Below, piece by piece: positions 1 through 11,094 of a stretch of 64,000 nucleotides of DNA; position 1 is the first letter of the stretch; every line of letters starts with the position of its first letter. Origin of the DNA: Vitrella brassicaformis (taxonomy: Eukaryota > Sar > Vitrellaceae). The stretch lies in NCBI GenBank assembly GCA_001179505.1, contig CDMY01000055.1, positions 62,001 through 126,000 of the forward strand, written 5' to 3'. A program made the position numbers and the translations under genes. Below the pieces are notes generated by a model. It saw nothing but the letters and a program-made list of their open reading frames with translations. It did not search any database and had not been told where the DNA came from.

Positions 1-2
1 GT

Positions 3-466
3 GACTGCAGTGATTTCGTGTACATATGGTGGCACCACATGCGCGTGGGGTCTCGCCACCAGGTCCGCGTGCACAAGGGATTCCGGCCACAGAAGTTCGA
101 ACACATCGGACAAGCCATCAACTTCGTCAGGTCGGTCACCACACCTGACCGACACACACACAGCGGCTGTACAGACGTGTCATTCATTTGAATGACTCTC
201 CCTCCCTCCCTCCTCTGTGTGTGTGTCTGTCATCGGTGGATGTATGCAGGACGACTCGCACCAACAAGTTGTGGCCGGTGAATGTGTGTCGGCCCATCGA
301 CAGGGAGGAGTGGGGCACACGGCCGGGCGACTACATTTTGCAGGTCGAGAAGGGCGACATCAAGCCGACGGAGGAGGAGATACAGAAGCTGGAGAAGTTC
401 TTTGGCGTGCCACTCAGGCGGAAGAAGAAAAAGAGGGAGCCTGGCAAGTGGCTCAGACCTATATGA
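3..466 (+). CDS. HTH (XRE/MBF1-like) protein, 3' end only
   Basis: Two exons are visible: 3-130 (open at the window edge) and 250-466, joined by a GT..AG intron with phase 2 on both sides. The encoded C-terminus contains GQAINFVR, then after a short insert EKGDIKPTEEEIQKLEKFFG and VPLRRKKKKR. This spacing resembles the first helix and the last two helices of the Cro/C1-type helix-turn-helix fold, as in the coactivator MBF1 (family knowledge). The basic KKKK tail would suit nucleic-acid binding or nuclear import. The start lies upstream of the window, so length cannot be judged. The insert between helices 1 and 4 is longer than usual, so the DNA-binding assignment is tentative. Confidence 0.5.
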
Positions 467-1062
467 CAGACATGCATGAGATACGCGTGATGCACCTACT
501 GATTGGTGTGTTTTGGGTTTCTTGTACAGTAGTCAGTCAGTCAGTCAGTCGTGGCCATGCGGGGAGACTCTGGGTGTGTGGGGGTACGTGTCTTCTCGGC
601 TTTCGGCTGTGTGTGCCGTGCGGATGTCTGCCGCGTGGTGTGAGTGGATGATGGACACACTACTTGTAAGGGACACATCACATTGATCTCAGTGTGTCAT
701 TTCAGTTCAGACACATGCAGCCAGTGATCCGATCGATGAGCCAGCCTGCCTGCCTGCCTGCCTGCATGTCTCTATACGGGTCGACAAATATAAAATGTAG
801 ACACCGATATGAATATGTGTCAATCAGCCAGAGACAGACAGATATCATCAGAGCACCCCGCAAAACACGCACAGTTCTTCTCGCTTCAGACACAAACAGA
901 CACCACAGCCGCAGCCAGCCACCCACCGGCCCTTTCCCGCCCTCCCCCTCCCCCCTCCCCCCTCCCACACACAGACAAACAGACAGGCAGCCACCCCTCC
1001 TCTCCCCCCTGCCCCTCCCCCTCCTACAGACAGACCGACTCAGGGGCTGGCCGCCTGATAGT
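467..1062. other. Intergenic, low complexity
   Basis: No gene seen. Holds TCAG and TGCC tetranucleotide runs (about 532-552, 746-766) and a long C/T-rich tract at 920-1025. Open frames here are low-complexity and lack splice-consistent partners. Confidence 0.6.
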
Positions 1063-2357
1063 TCACAGCGAAAGCACGTCTGTGTGAGAGGCACTATACG
1101 TGTCCTGCCTCACCATGTTGTTGTTGTTGTTGTTGATGTTGTTGAAAATGTCCCTGAACACCGCCAGTTTGGCATCTGCCAACATCCCTTGAGTCTCCTC
1201 GTCGGGGTTGACGGCATGGTTTCTGCTGCCTTGTTGCTGAGGGCTTTGGTGATTGACGGCTCGTGGTACCGGATCGATGCCTTGTAGGTCGAGCCGGGTT
1301 TTCAGCCGCGTTGCCTCCTCCTCCAGTACCCTCAGAGGAGCCTTGTGCGGTCAAATGGAATGCCGTGGCCGTTCGCGCTGTTGCGGCCTGAAACACACAC
1401 GCATGGAGCAAATCATCCAACGAAAAACGCCTTCTTCTCTCAAGTCTTCTTGCCCTCAGGAGCTGGCGGAGGGGATGCGGAACACAGATCGGGCTTCCCG
1501 AAAGGAGGCGTTTTGTGAGATGGGAGGCGCGCAGATCAGGCTCTAACGAGATGTCATCCGGATGAGCTCTGAACGACAGGAGAGAAAGGATCAATCCGAG
1601 ACAGGAGCCCGGCTTCTTGTTCGTTCCTCACCCGCCCCGAGACGGCTTGGTGGGCGTCTTAATCTCTCCCGGCTCAGTGACAACACGATACTGATCTTTC
1701 TACATCTCACACGAGGCACGCAACACGAACAACAACAGATCACAGCATGCGGAAAAGCCTTTTCGTCTTACTTATTCGAGGTATCCACTTTTGTTGAGCT
1801 TGATTTGTCTCCGTCCCGTGTTTCGGCAAACCAAGAGTGTTCCAAAGCCTCTCCCGCCGACCTGCCGCGACTATATGACAATCCGCTTGTACCCATCATA
1901 CTCTTCTTTGCTGCTGAAGGCGCTAGCATCGTAATCATCATTGTTGTCATACTCGTCTGCCGCGCCTTTGAAGGGCTCGTGCTTGGCGGTCTCTTTTGGG
2001 GGTCCTTCGCCAATAGAACTTTCTCCTTGTCCGATTTTCAAACGCAAAACCCTGCATGAGACAGCCACAGGTAGCCAGCACATGAGTTGTTAGCTCGTTT
2101 AATGACTACCCATGTATTAATTCCCACATTCTTTATCACGTTGATGCCCTGCGGCGCACATTCAAATCGAATGGGGCGTCACACTCGATAAGCATGTACG
2201 TGCAGACACAAATATGCACAACACACAACACAGACAAGTGAATAATACAGCACACAGCACACATGGCTGGAATTCCTATATCTTCCGCGTACAGCGCAAT
2301 TCCACACGCCCACATATCGGATACCTTAAAGAATCGCGATTTGAAGCATTCAGGTGC
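1063..2357 (-). CDS. Protein kinase-like gene, C-lobe exons (degenerate)
   Basis: Four minus-strand exons are supported. The exon with high end 2357 encodes APECFKSRFFKVSDMWACG, a clear kinase APE motif followed by D-x-W-x-x-G. Exon 1772-2051 encodes LLAKDPQKRP and later SAGEALEHSWF, the subdomain XI pattern of CAMK/CDPK kinases, split by a Met/Ser/Thr-rich insert. Exons 1401-1568 and 1063-1330 continue in phase to an Asn-rich C-terminus and a TGA at 1063-1065. LLAKDP is reached only by skipping one base in the AAAA run at 2035-2038. Possible upstream exons are 2526-2597 and about 2697-2930, but the glycine loop, catalytic HRD and DFG motifs were not found. It may be a pseudokinase, a decayed gene or a mis-sequenced one. 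Confidence 0.45.
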
Positions 2358-3358
2358 CTGGTTGCACACACCAGAAAGCCATTTCAGCTCTCATTGTTGC
2401 GTAGGCCTTCATTTACCATGTAATCACGATTTCCCAGTCGCCCCGAGTCGCCCTAGTTTCCTTTTTTGACTGACGGGCAAGCTGAGCTCAAAATCGATCA
2501 AGACCCGCGTTTTCATGTCACTCACCTCGTTGGTATGGATGGTCAGGGTAGATGGGCGGCATGTTTGGGCGCCCCCTTCGGCAACTGCTTGACGGCCCTG
2601 TGCGTCACCAAAGGACGGGCAGAAGCATGTGTGTGTGTGTGTCCATGTCGCCCCTCGCTCTGTGTGTGTGTGTGTGTGTGTCCTTCCACCCGCTCCGGTT
2701 GCCAAATAGGAAATGGTCGTCGTGGCTGTATATGATCAGGTCTGGTCGGGCGTCCTTGGCGGGCGGGGCGTCCTTGGCGGGCTCCTCGGGTGCGGCGTCC
2801 TTCGGGGGATGCCAGTGCGGGAAGTCAGCACATGGCTCGCTATCTGGGAACAACTCACTGATGTCTTTGACCGTCCTGGGACGGTCTCTGAACAGGATAT
2901 AGGTGCGCCTCTCACTCTGAGGGGAGAAACAGACGCGGAAAAAAAAGACATTAAATATGGTGCGGCTTACATATGGTGCGCATACCCGGTGCGCAGGAGA
3001 GAGAGAGAGAAGGGTGCAGCAGGCGCAGAGGATGCGGCTGCAGGGATGGCGACGAAGGGATATGGCAATTTGTGAAATAGCTATATATAGCACGAAAAAG
3101 GCGGCCGTCTCACATTTTCTCGCCAAATTCGCGTTTTTTGTCTTTCTCGTCCGTCGAGAAAGCTATCTCCACCCGACCCACGGCCCTGAGGAAGAGAGGA
3201 AGAAGAGGAAAAGGCGACAGGACAGGCGAGCTACGGCGTTCAAAAAAAATGAAGAATGTATAGTATGCATGCCGAGATGCATGCATGCAGGACATCGGGG
3301 GCCGTGGGCGTCTCACGTCACTTGCTTTCCGGATCCGTGCATTCCTATCCGTTTCATC

Positions 3359-4048
3359 ATGACAATGACAATTTTCCAATCCTTCGCAGCTCTTTTGCTC
3401 TTCGCTGTGTGCCAATGCAAAGGCCACATACATCTCGGTGAGCTGGATGAATGATGCAGGGCTGCACGGAACAACATGCATGGCTTGAATCCCTCGTCAA
3501 CGTTTTGTGCCTTAAAAAGGCAAACTAGAGAGAGGCGGCGCTGGGGGTGGCGGCACATGCATAGACCAGGATGAAGCGCTGGAGACATACCAGATCTACA
3601 GGCGATGCACAGGGACACAAGGCGAGGGGGAAAACGAAATCACTCGGACCTGCATTGTTGTCCATCCTGCATCATGGTCATGATGTTGGCAGACACAGGG
3701 AGATCTTGCGGCGAAGTGAACGTCGAGGCCGGCGAGACAGTCCAATGCCAGTGCGGCTACAACAAGGATGCCCGTTTTGGCTGTCAGGTAGGCAGGAGGA
3801 GCAAAAACAGCCACAACTGGGCCTCCTACGTGGCTTTCTTCTTCCTGCGTGAGCAGAGGATTCCGGACCTGAGCGAGAAGCCGTCGCAAACGGTTGAGAC
3901 GCCGGCAGCGACGCAAGACAACGAGGCCCAGGAGAAAGTGCCCGCCGGCCCTGTCGAGGCAGAGGCAGAGGAGCGCGAGCACCCACGACGCCCGGCCAAG
4001 CCAAAAAGGAGAAGCCCCACTACCTCCAACCCACCAAGTCGTCGTTAG
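3359..4048 (+). CDS. Small secreted cysteine-containing protein
   Basis: Three exons with matching phases: 3359-3437, 3693-3787 and 3857-4048, giving about 121 residues. The N-terminus (MTMTIFQSFAALLLFAVCQC) is a typical signal peptide. Exon 2 carries a short Cys motif, RSCGEVNVEAGETVQCQCG, suggesting disulphides in the secretory pathway. Exon 3 is an acidic then basic low-complexity tail rich in E, P and R. The third exon is also open through the preceding intron, so retention is possible. It converges on the ankyrin-like gene, whose stop lies 57 bp away. Function not recognised; the gene model rests on the signal peptide and phase agreement. Confidence 0.5.
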
Positions 4049-4104
4049 CGAAGGTGCAACAGGCCAAGAACAAGGGCCGGCGGGCTGAGGGGGAGTGGGG
4101 ACCC

Positions 4105-4711
4105 CTACTTCTCGAAGTATGGGTCGCTGTCCCAGTGATTCATCGTTGCCTTCGAGGTGGCAACATGCACACATGCGTGCCACGTGGAGACACGATGCAC
4201 ATGAGAACGAAACAAGGCTGGAAAGCGCACTTTGCCTGAGATGATAGATAAAAGCCTAATGCGTGCTAGTTTAATCCGAATGAATGACTGCCTTGTTCGT
4301 GAGGGCGCTAGATGAGTGCTTTGTCTCGGACCGGTCTTCCCCTCAACACACATCCCACACACATGCCGCACATCGACGGACCGACACGGCAGGGAGGGAG
4401 GGAAAGTGCTCGCGAACTCGCAATGCACGGCAAACTTACTTTTCGACGGCTCTGAGAATGTGAGCCTTGGTCACTTGGATGCCTCCGCCCGTCACGAGCG
4501 CCTGGACGCACATCCAGGCGCCCGGGGTTCGCGAGTCGATAGCATAGTCCAGCGCCAGGTTGCCGTGATGATCCTGACGCAGACCAGAGACAACCATGTG
4601 CGGCCGGCCAGCCAACTTGTTCCGTCCATCCATGTGTATGTGTGCGTACCCGTATGGCGGGGTCGAAGTGCTCGATGAGGAACTGCACGATGTCGATGTT
4701 TTGTTGCGTTT
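4105..4711 (-). CDS. Ankyrin-repeat-like protein, partial exons
   Basis: Exon 4651-4711 encodes NIDIVQFLIEHFDPAIR and joins in phase 0 to exon 4440-4573 (HHGNLALDYAIDS, then a second helix pair), which ends at a GTAAGT donor in phase 2. The pattern D-x-x-GN-x-ALDYA after a helix pair ending in a hydrophobic LIEHF is typical of ankyrin repeats, which mediate protein contacts. A plausible last exon ends at a TAG at 4105-4107 (NHWDSDPYFEK). Earlier exons may extend to about 5400, where a possible start (MTLGETSYVSRKAF) is seen near 5373, but these were not linked with confidence. Confidence 0.45.
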
Positions 4712-5736
4712 CTGCTTTGGGCTATGAGGAGACTCTGACTTGACAGATGTGAAAGTTCTCTGTGCATCATGCGTATACGCAGCTAGCTGGCCACTTAGAA
4801 ATTCAGACGTCCCTCTCGTTCACATCACTCCAGACAACCTGCACTGCATGCACTCATACCACACGTGTCCCCCTGACCGACCCTCCACTCTCTCTCTCTC
4901 TCTGCCCTTCACCTACCTGACTTACCATGCCGGTGAGCGAGCGAGTGGAGCCAATGACGATGGATGGATGGATGGATGGGGGATAGACACACACATCAGA
5001 TCAGCGTGCATGCCGTCTGGTCTTTCTTCATAGCTATCATAGCTGTGCCTCTCTCTCAGCTGATCTCGTCTTACCCGCCACTTACCAATTCCAAGGGGAA
5101 GGAAAAAGACAGACAGACTCCGCCGCACCTGCCTGAAAAACCGCCTCTGGTGTGTTGAACACACAGAGGGATTGTGGGTGCGCAGGTCGGCGAGCCATCA
5201 CAGTACACTCACACGCCCACACGCTCATTGTATTGGTTCGCCGTCCAGAAGTGTCAAATCCTCCCTCCCTCTTGATCCATCCCGTGTGTGTCCCCTCTCC
5301 TCTGTTCACGGCCAAATGGCCTCCCCAAGGAAATGCCTTCCGAGACACGTAGGATGTCTCGCCAAGCGTCATGTCGTGGACGCCACACGCACACACATAC
5401 ACACACAGACATAGACAGACGTACACTCATTCCCCAGTCACATGGACCTTCAAAAGATGCAGGCATGGAAACGGCGAGTCACAGTCATCATGCAGTCAAT
5501 GTCAACCAGGGAGGTGAGTACCAATTAATCACGCACATGAATGCATGGATCCATGCACCAACCAAACCACAGCCCACGGCAAACAGGTGTAGGTGTATCC
5601 GTGGGCCACCAGGATCGGTGCACCCGTCGGTCAGTCATCCTCGCGACGCCTCTTGTCCCTGCGTGTCGATGAGAGAACAACAGGCGGGCAATATGAAGAA
5701 GCTGAAGGATAAGGTGTTTGTGTGCTCTCCATGTCA

Positions 5737-7396
5737 CTACCTGTCGCTGCGGTAGTAGTCGCGGTCATCATCCCTGCACCCATACATTCACACACACCAA
5801 CACAACACAACACACCACAACACCCCACCATAGCCAAGAATTCTCTACAGAGATCCCCAACGCTTTGTCTGTCTGTCTGTGTCGGTGTGTGAATACATGG
5901 ACATCTTGGCAATTGATTGCCCACCTGTCTCTCTTTCTGTCCCGCCTGTCGTCGCGTCTGTCATGCGACCGCGACCTGAACACACAGACGCAAGCAGAAG
6001 AGCAGACGGACAGAGAGCATCGACAACCAACACAGTAGAGAGCAGGGCCCGGGCCCTCTGCCATCCCTCCCCAGGTCGTCTCACGGCTCACTCACCTCTC
6101 TCTGTCCCTGTGGCTGTCCCTGTGGCTGTCGTATTTGTTGCGGTCGTCCTTGCCCGAGTAACGGTCAGAACGGTGCCCATAGCTGTCGCGCTGATCCCTT
6201 TCGCCACCTGCTGGCAGGAGGGAACGAAGCATATGCACGGTGAGTCGCATCAGTGCACACGTATGTGAGTATGTTCTGTGCTTGCCATTTCTCTCGCGAT
6301 CGCGCGGCGCCCTCTCGTAGTTGCGATCCCTGAAGCACACATGACATGAGTGAGGGACGAGCGTGCGTGTGGTGAGTGGGCGTGTCTGTCTGTCTGTCTG
6401 TCTTACTTTCCGCGGTCGCGGTCTGCATAGCCGCTCCCTCCGCCACGATATGAGTGGCCTCCACCACGATATGAGTCACCTCCGCCGCCACGATAGGACC
6501 TCTCGCCATCGCTACACACACGCACATACAAAGGCACATGCATGTCCACAGAGACAAGAGATCTATGTAACGCCATGCCACCCACCCATCTCCCTCGCTG
6601 CATCCCCTTCTCACCGTTGCTGTGTGCCTCCCCTGGTGTCCTGTCGCCTGTCTCCCCCCCTCCCCCCGGCCACCACAGGCGTCTTGGGTTTGGGCGGCAC
6701 ACTGCCCCTCGGCGGGCCTCTCCCCCCACCCAGCCGCCTGGGCAGCCATCCCTCCACGGTCCTGCCCCTCTCGACGTCCACACACACCCTCCGCCCGTCG
6801 ATCTTGGTGCCGTCGGCGTGCTTGTATGCGTTCTTCATGTCACGCTCGCTCTCGAACTCGATGAAGCAGTAGCCCCTGAACTTGCCGTCGAGGTCCTTGA
6901 CCATGCGCACCTTCTTGATGGGGCCGAACTTCTCGAACTCCTTGCGGATGGTCTTGCTGTCGGCTCCGTAGCTGATGCGCGAGACGAAGAGGGTGCGGAA
7001 GGGGTCGCCTGCGGCGCTGTCGTCTCCGTTGGGGTCGTACTCCTCGATGAGCTGCTTGAGCTCCTCGGCGTGCTGGGCCGCCTTCTCCTTCTTGCGACGC
7101 GCCTGACGTTGCTTGGGCGTCTCAACTGATGGACGACACACAACACACGACACAAACACACAGAGAGAGATGCAATCAGCCAACCACCAACGCCATCTGA
7201 GTGCGTGTGCGTGTGCATGTGGTGACTCACAAGGTGGTCGTGCGGGAGGTTCGTCGTTGTCGGTGAACTTTTCGACGAACTCTGCTGCGCCGCTGATGGG
7301 CGGCATCTTGCGCTTCTGGACAGGCTTGAGGTGCTCCAGCGGCGGGCGGGCGGCGAAGAGCGCCAGCATGTGCGGAGGCATCCCTACTGCCGACAT
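5737..7396 (-). CDS. SNRNP70: U1 small nuclear ribonucleoprotein 70 kDa
   Basis: Core component of U1 snRNP, which recognises 5' splice sites in the nucleus. Exons 7231-7396, 6615-7125, 6407-6511 and 6286-6329, then further RS/RD-rich exons down to a TAG at 5737-5739. The first exon has the family N-terminus (LPP/PPLEHLKP-type), followed by a basic helix and an RRM with RNP2 (LFVSRI) and RNP1 (KFRGYCFIEF). AYKHADGTKIDGRRV and DVERGRTVEGWLPRRLGGG are diagnostic of U1-70K. The tail is Gly-rich, then Arg/Asp/Ser-rich (YRGGG repeats, DRDRER), as in orthologues. The exon ending at 6286 may use a GC donor. It is divergent from the gene starting at 7691, with AGCTCGCA octamers in between. Confidence 0.95.
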
Positions 7397-7581
7397 ACTG
7401 ACTGGTCACAACTGATGGGAGGGAGGGATGCACTCGGTCAAGTCAGGCAGGAGGGCAGGCGAGAGCTCGGATGCAACTCGCTTACACAAACAAGCGGGAG
7501 ATCGACGATGCCGCTCGACGGCCCACCACGAGCGTAAGCATCTCTTCTCTGCTCCTTTGCTTTGCCTCTCCCATTGCTTCA

Positions 7582-7601
7582 AGCTCGCAAAAAAGCTCGC
7601 A
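7582..7601. promoter_or_regulatory. Two AGCTCGCA octamers in a divergent promoter
   Basis: AGCTCGCA occurs at 7582-7589 and 7594-7601, between the starts of SNRNP70 (7396, minus) and the gene at 7691 (plus). The same octamer recurs in other 5' intergenic regions of this window. Confidence 0.45.
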
Positions 7602-7690
7602 CCGCGCAGCGGAGAGAGAGGGGAGGAAACAAGTTGGAGTTGAGTGCAAGTTGAGTGCGGCAAGCAACGCCCAGTGAGCATCCATCCATC

Positions 7691-9056
7691 ATGGCGCTGG
7701 TGGGTGCGTTCGGCGTCGGGGTGCTTGCGGGGACCTTGTACGATTCGTGGCGAGGGAAGCGGTCCAACGTCGTCCTCGGGCCCATCTTCCGACCGCAGCC
7801 CTCGTCCGAGGCCGCCAGCCAGGAGGCCACAGTCCCCTCGTGGCGGGAGCTGTCGGTGCTGGTGCGCGACAACCCCCGCGAGGCTGCCAGCCGTGTGTCG
7901 AGGGCACTGGGGCTGCCCGTGACGCAGTTCCTGGCAGCAGTGAGAACGGAGCTCGATGTGATAGCGCCGGGACTCGCCAATGTGGCCGCAGCCACCTCAC
8001 TCGGTGAGCTGAGCTGTGACCTTACACACATCAGTACAAGTGTGCCCTGTCTGTCTGTCTGTCTATATGTCAGGCGGGTTGGCCTTTTTCACGATGGAGC
8101 GTTCGACCCAGCTGTGTAGCTATGCGCTGGGCATCGGGTCGCACATGACGGGCACCGGCTTCTTCATGGGCTGCGGCGGCCTACTGGCGTCAGGCGCCAC
8201 AGCCGGGTACCTGGTGCGTGAGGGCAAGTACTCGCCCGAGCCGGCCATCGCCATGGTGCAGGCCACCATGGACGGCGTGGGGGCATCCATGGTGTATTAC
8301 CTCATGGGGGGGTCGTGGCGCACCCTGCTCCCCAACTCGCTGCTCTTCGCCGGCTGCTTCGCCCCTCGGTCATTCCGGTACCCCCGCAAGGGCCGCCACG
8401 TGAGCCCCTCACACACGAGCGGCCATCGGTCGGTGGCCCCCGCCATCCAGTCGCTGGGCAGTGTGTGGGGATGTCACTCGTGCGGCACGTATACTGGTCC
8501 CTTTGTGGCGGACCACTGCCCGCCCACGGCCCTGGTGGAGCGTGCCAGGGACCGGCTGTGGACGCGGTACATGATCGGCGTGCCGAGCCAGCAGCTGCTG
8601 CCGCAGTGTTCCAGGTGCAGCGCGCGGCAGGGCGAGGTCGTCAAGGACATGATGAGCCAGCCAAACATGCCCCTCATGCAGTGGGTGCAGAGCCCACCCA
8701 GAAGGGCCCTCATGACTCACTACTTCTCCGTCAGGTCAGAGACACACAGCCAGCCAGCCAGCCAGCCAGCAAGGCAGCCAATACCACACGGATTCATTCA
8801 TTTCCCTCTCCACTTGCCGACACCTACCTATATGTTCAGGCGTCACGACTTGGCCGGTTTCGCCTGGGCTGTGGCGGCCTACACCCACCACCACGCCACG
8901 CGCAACCTGCCCACCCAGGGCGACATGGACACTCTGCAGAGCCGCAGGCCGACCAGGTCAGGGGAGGGCGACCGGGACATGCTCCTGATGGACCGGCTGG
9001 CGGAGAGGCTCAAGGTCGTGCCGTTCGTGCCGCAGTCATGGGGGCTGCAGCAGTAG
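7691..9056 (+). CDS. Conserved membrane protein with zinc-ligand-like Cys cluster, unknown function
   Basis: Three exons with fully consistent phases: 7691-8003, 8074-8734 and 8840-9056, giving 396 residues. The N-terminus is a hydrophobic helix (ALVGAFGVGVLAGTLYDSW); two more hydrophobic segments lie in exon 2 (MGCGGLLASGATAGYL and the region around MVYYLMGGSW). After these come CHSCGTYTGPFVADHCPP and LPQCSRCSARQG, a C-x2-C..H-C..C-x2-C arrangement that could hold zinc. No enzyme motif was recognised. The last 105 bp of the coding sequence and about 460 bp of 3' flank recur without visible difference at 28493-29056. The gap begins 459 bp after the stop. Confidence 0.7.
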
Positions 9057-9515
9057 ATAGATAGATGGGGATGGGTGGGAATGTATTCTGCTGTGATGCC
9101 GCGCCCGCTTTTTGCTGCTCGTGACGCGATGGTGGCGTGTAGCTTGGTTTGCATGTCGCGACTTCGAATTTGTCAACAGAAAGACACACGAGTGCACTCG
9201 TCGAATGGTATGTGTCGTCGATACAGAGGCATGATACATTAAACCGACACACATCACGCCAGCAGAGGGTCGAGCTGTGAACACGAAGCAATGCAGCACA
9301 TCGTGACACCCGCCAGCCGTCAGTCACTCATTCATCACATCAGACCAACAGCCACCCGGCTAGTCAGGCAGTCGGGTATACACCGTCGACCAGCTATGTC
9401 GCCCCCTCCCAGAGAGATGCGCTATGATCGACCCCCCACTCCCCTCATCAGCGGCACTAATCCGCCCCGCTGCCCCGCCAACAGAGTGATGCGACACCTG
9501 CAGACATTGTTCCAC
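8952..9515. repeat. 564-bp duplicate of 28493-29056, abutting gap 1
   Basis: Same sequence at a constant offset of 19541 bp, including the last codons of the 7691 gene. It ends exactly at the N run at 9516. In the other copy the sequence continues directly into the family gene at 29161. The likely reading is one locus placed twice by the assembler. Confidence 0.9.
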
Positions 9516-9815
9516 NNNNNNNNNNNNNNNNNNNNNNNNNNNNNNNNNNNNNNNNNNNNNNNNNNNNNNNNNNNNNNNNNNNNNNNNNNNNNNNNNNNNN
9601 NNNNNNNNNNNNNNNNNNNNNNNNNNNNNNNNNNNNNNNNNNNNNNNNNNNNNNNNNNNNNNNNNNNNNNNNNNNNNNNNNNNNNNNNNNNNNNNNNNNN
9701 NNNNNNNNNNNNNNNNNNNNNNNNNNNNNNNNNNNNNNNNNNNNNNNNNNNNNNNNNNNNNNNNNNNNNNNNNNNNNNNNNNNNNNNNNNNNNNNNNNNN
9801 NNNNNNNNNNNNNNN
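9516..9815. other. Assembly gap (300 N)
   Basis: A run of exactly 300 N. Its right flank starts inside the third intron of a minus-strand family gene, so the gap should hide that copy's main exon. Confidence 1.
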
Positions 9816-10500
9816 CACACAGACACACAATGGGAGAGTGTGCTGACGGCCTCATTGTGTGGGTGTTTGTGTGTGGTTGACCTGTGCTGCGGCTGTCGTG
9901 TTGAAGAGCTCCTGCACATCGGCAGCCTCGCGAGTGGCCTGATAGACACACAAACAGCCGACGGCAACACAGAGAGTGAGAGCCCACTGGACGGATGGCG
10001 TCACGTCACAGTGAGCCCTCTGACGTGTGGGTCACCTGTTGTATGTGTGAGTGAAGTGACGCGATGCGCTCCTCCAGCTGAGCCATACCCTCAGCGATGG
10101 ACTGAACCACAACAGACAGACAGACAGACAGACAGGGGTGATGTGACCATGAGTGCTCTTCTGCCTGTTAGTTGCCTCACCGATTTGCTATCAGATGCGG
10201 TCATTTCCTCTCCTCCCTGTGTGCGGGGCCGTTTGGGCGGCGCGCCGCCCTCGTCACTCATCGACATGACTGCAGCAAACACACACTAACACACCATCGC
10301 AGTCAGTGGATGGATGAACACCATGCAGCCATTGTCGTGCTTGCCTGTTTGTCGGTGAGGCGATTCTGTCGGTCGGTCGGTGTGCGATGTGCCCAGCAGA
10401 GAGATTATGAAGGAAGCGCGACGCCGCCGTCCAATGCCGCCGTCGGTCACAGAGAAGCCTGCGACTATACTATCAGTGATGAGCCTGCGACTATACTAAG
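9816..10500. repeat. Inverted segmental duplicate of about 38230-38937
   Basis: Introns, exons 1-3 and about 230 bp of upstream sequence of copies A and E are nearly identical in opposite orientation. The upstream part also shows a tandem repeat of GCCTGCGACTATACT at about 10459-10497. Confidence 0.8.
9882..10267 (-). CDS. Family copy A: first three exons only, truncated by gap
   Basis: Exons 10181-10267, 10036-10101 and 9882-9938 match, base for base in length (87, 66, 57 nt) and almost in sequence, exons 1-3 of the complete copy at 38475. Exon 1 encodes an NLS-like PPKRPR; exons 2-3 form a short amphipathic coil (GMAQLEERIASLHSHIQQ). Differences include Thr to Ala near the end of exon 1 and Lys to Thr in exon 3. 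The main exon would lie to the left, under the N run at 9516-9815. Function unknown; see the copy at 38475. Confidence 0.75.
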
Positions 10501-11094
10501 CACATCCAGCCGTCACCCTCCTAATCATAACGGGCGGTCGATCTGCGCCTCACGCCGCGAGTGCCGAGAGAGCGGTTTCACGAAATGTCAAGCGGCTCTT
10601 TGTGTGTTGACACAAGGCATACGTGCGCGTGCGATGCCCATGGCGAGTGATTGTTTGTCGAGTTTGAACACCGATATATGTGAATGTCGAGCCTGTCTGT
10701 TTGTGGTGTGCGTGCAGTGTCGTGCATGATGTGCTGGCGTGAATGAAATCTAGCAGAGGGTACATGACGAGGACAAGAGCAACCTCCCGGAGCAGAGGAA
10801 CGAAAACCTCCCGGAGCAGAGACATTGTCAATGAGACAATGAGCAGTCCTTCTAATGAACTCAGCATGTCTCACTTAGAGTCCCACATTCCCAGGTTCTT
10901 CTCTCCTATGTGCCCATCTATTGATCCCTGCACATGGCCATGGCCTACGCTGAGCAGCTATATTCACTTCAATCCAACAATTGCGCACTGTCGCTTTGCA
11001 TGTCACACTTCACTCTGCTCGGCTCTGCGTGTCTGACTTCCCCGAGACAGCTCTCCACTCATGATCAGCATGATGCTGGCAGCCCGGCTCCTTT
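10501..11094. other. Intergenic
   Basis: No gene seen. Contains a 17-bp direct repeat (AACCTCCCGGAGCAGAG) at about 10780-10822, followed by a small inverted repeat, CATTGTC..GACAATG. This may be the 3' region of the membrane-protein gene that ends at 11095. Confidence 0.4.

Noticed and set aside
694-1287. 197-codon plus frame
   Set aside because: Low-complexity C/T-rich tract, antisense to the kinase-like gene's last exon.
3596-4183. 195-codon minus-strand open frame
   Set aside because: Antisense to the small secreted gene, with no splice partners; the plus-strand model has a signal peptide and phase agreement.
9291-10289. Long open frames crossing the N runs (also 28046-28695)
   Set aside because: Openness is produced by N; only the flanking exons are real.
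10824-10842. Short inverted repeat CATTGTC..GACAATG as a terminator or mobile-element end
   Set aside because: Too short, no partner copy and no transposase nearby.
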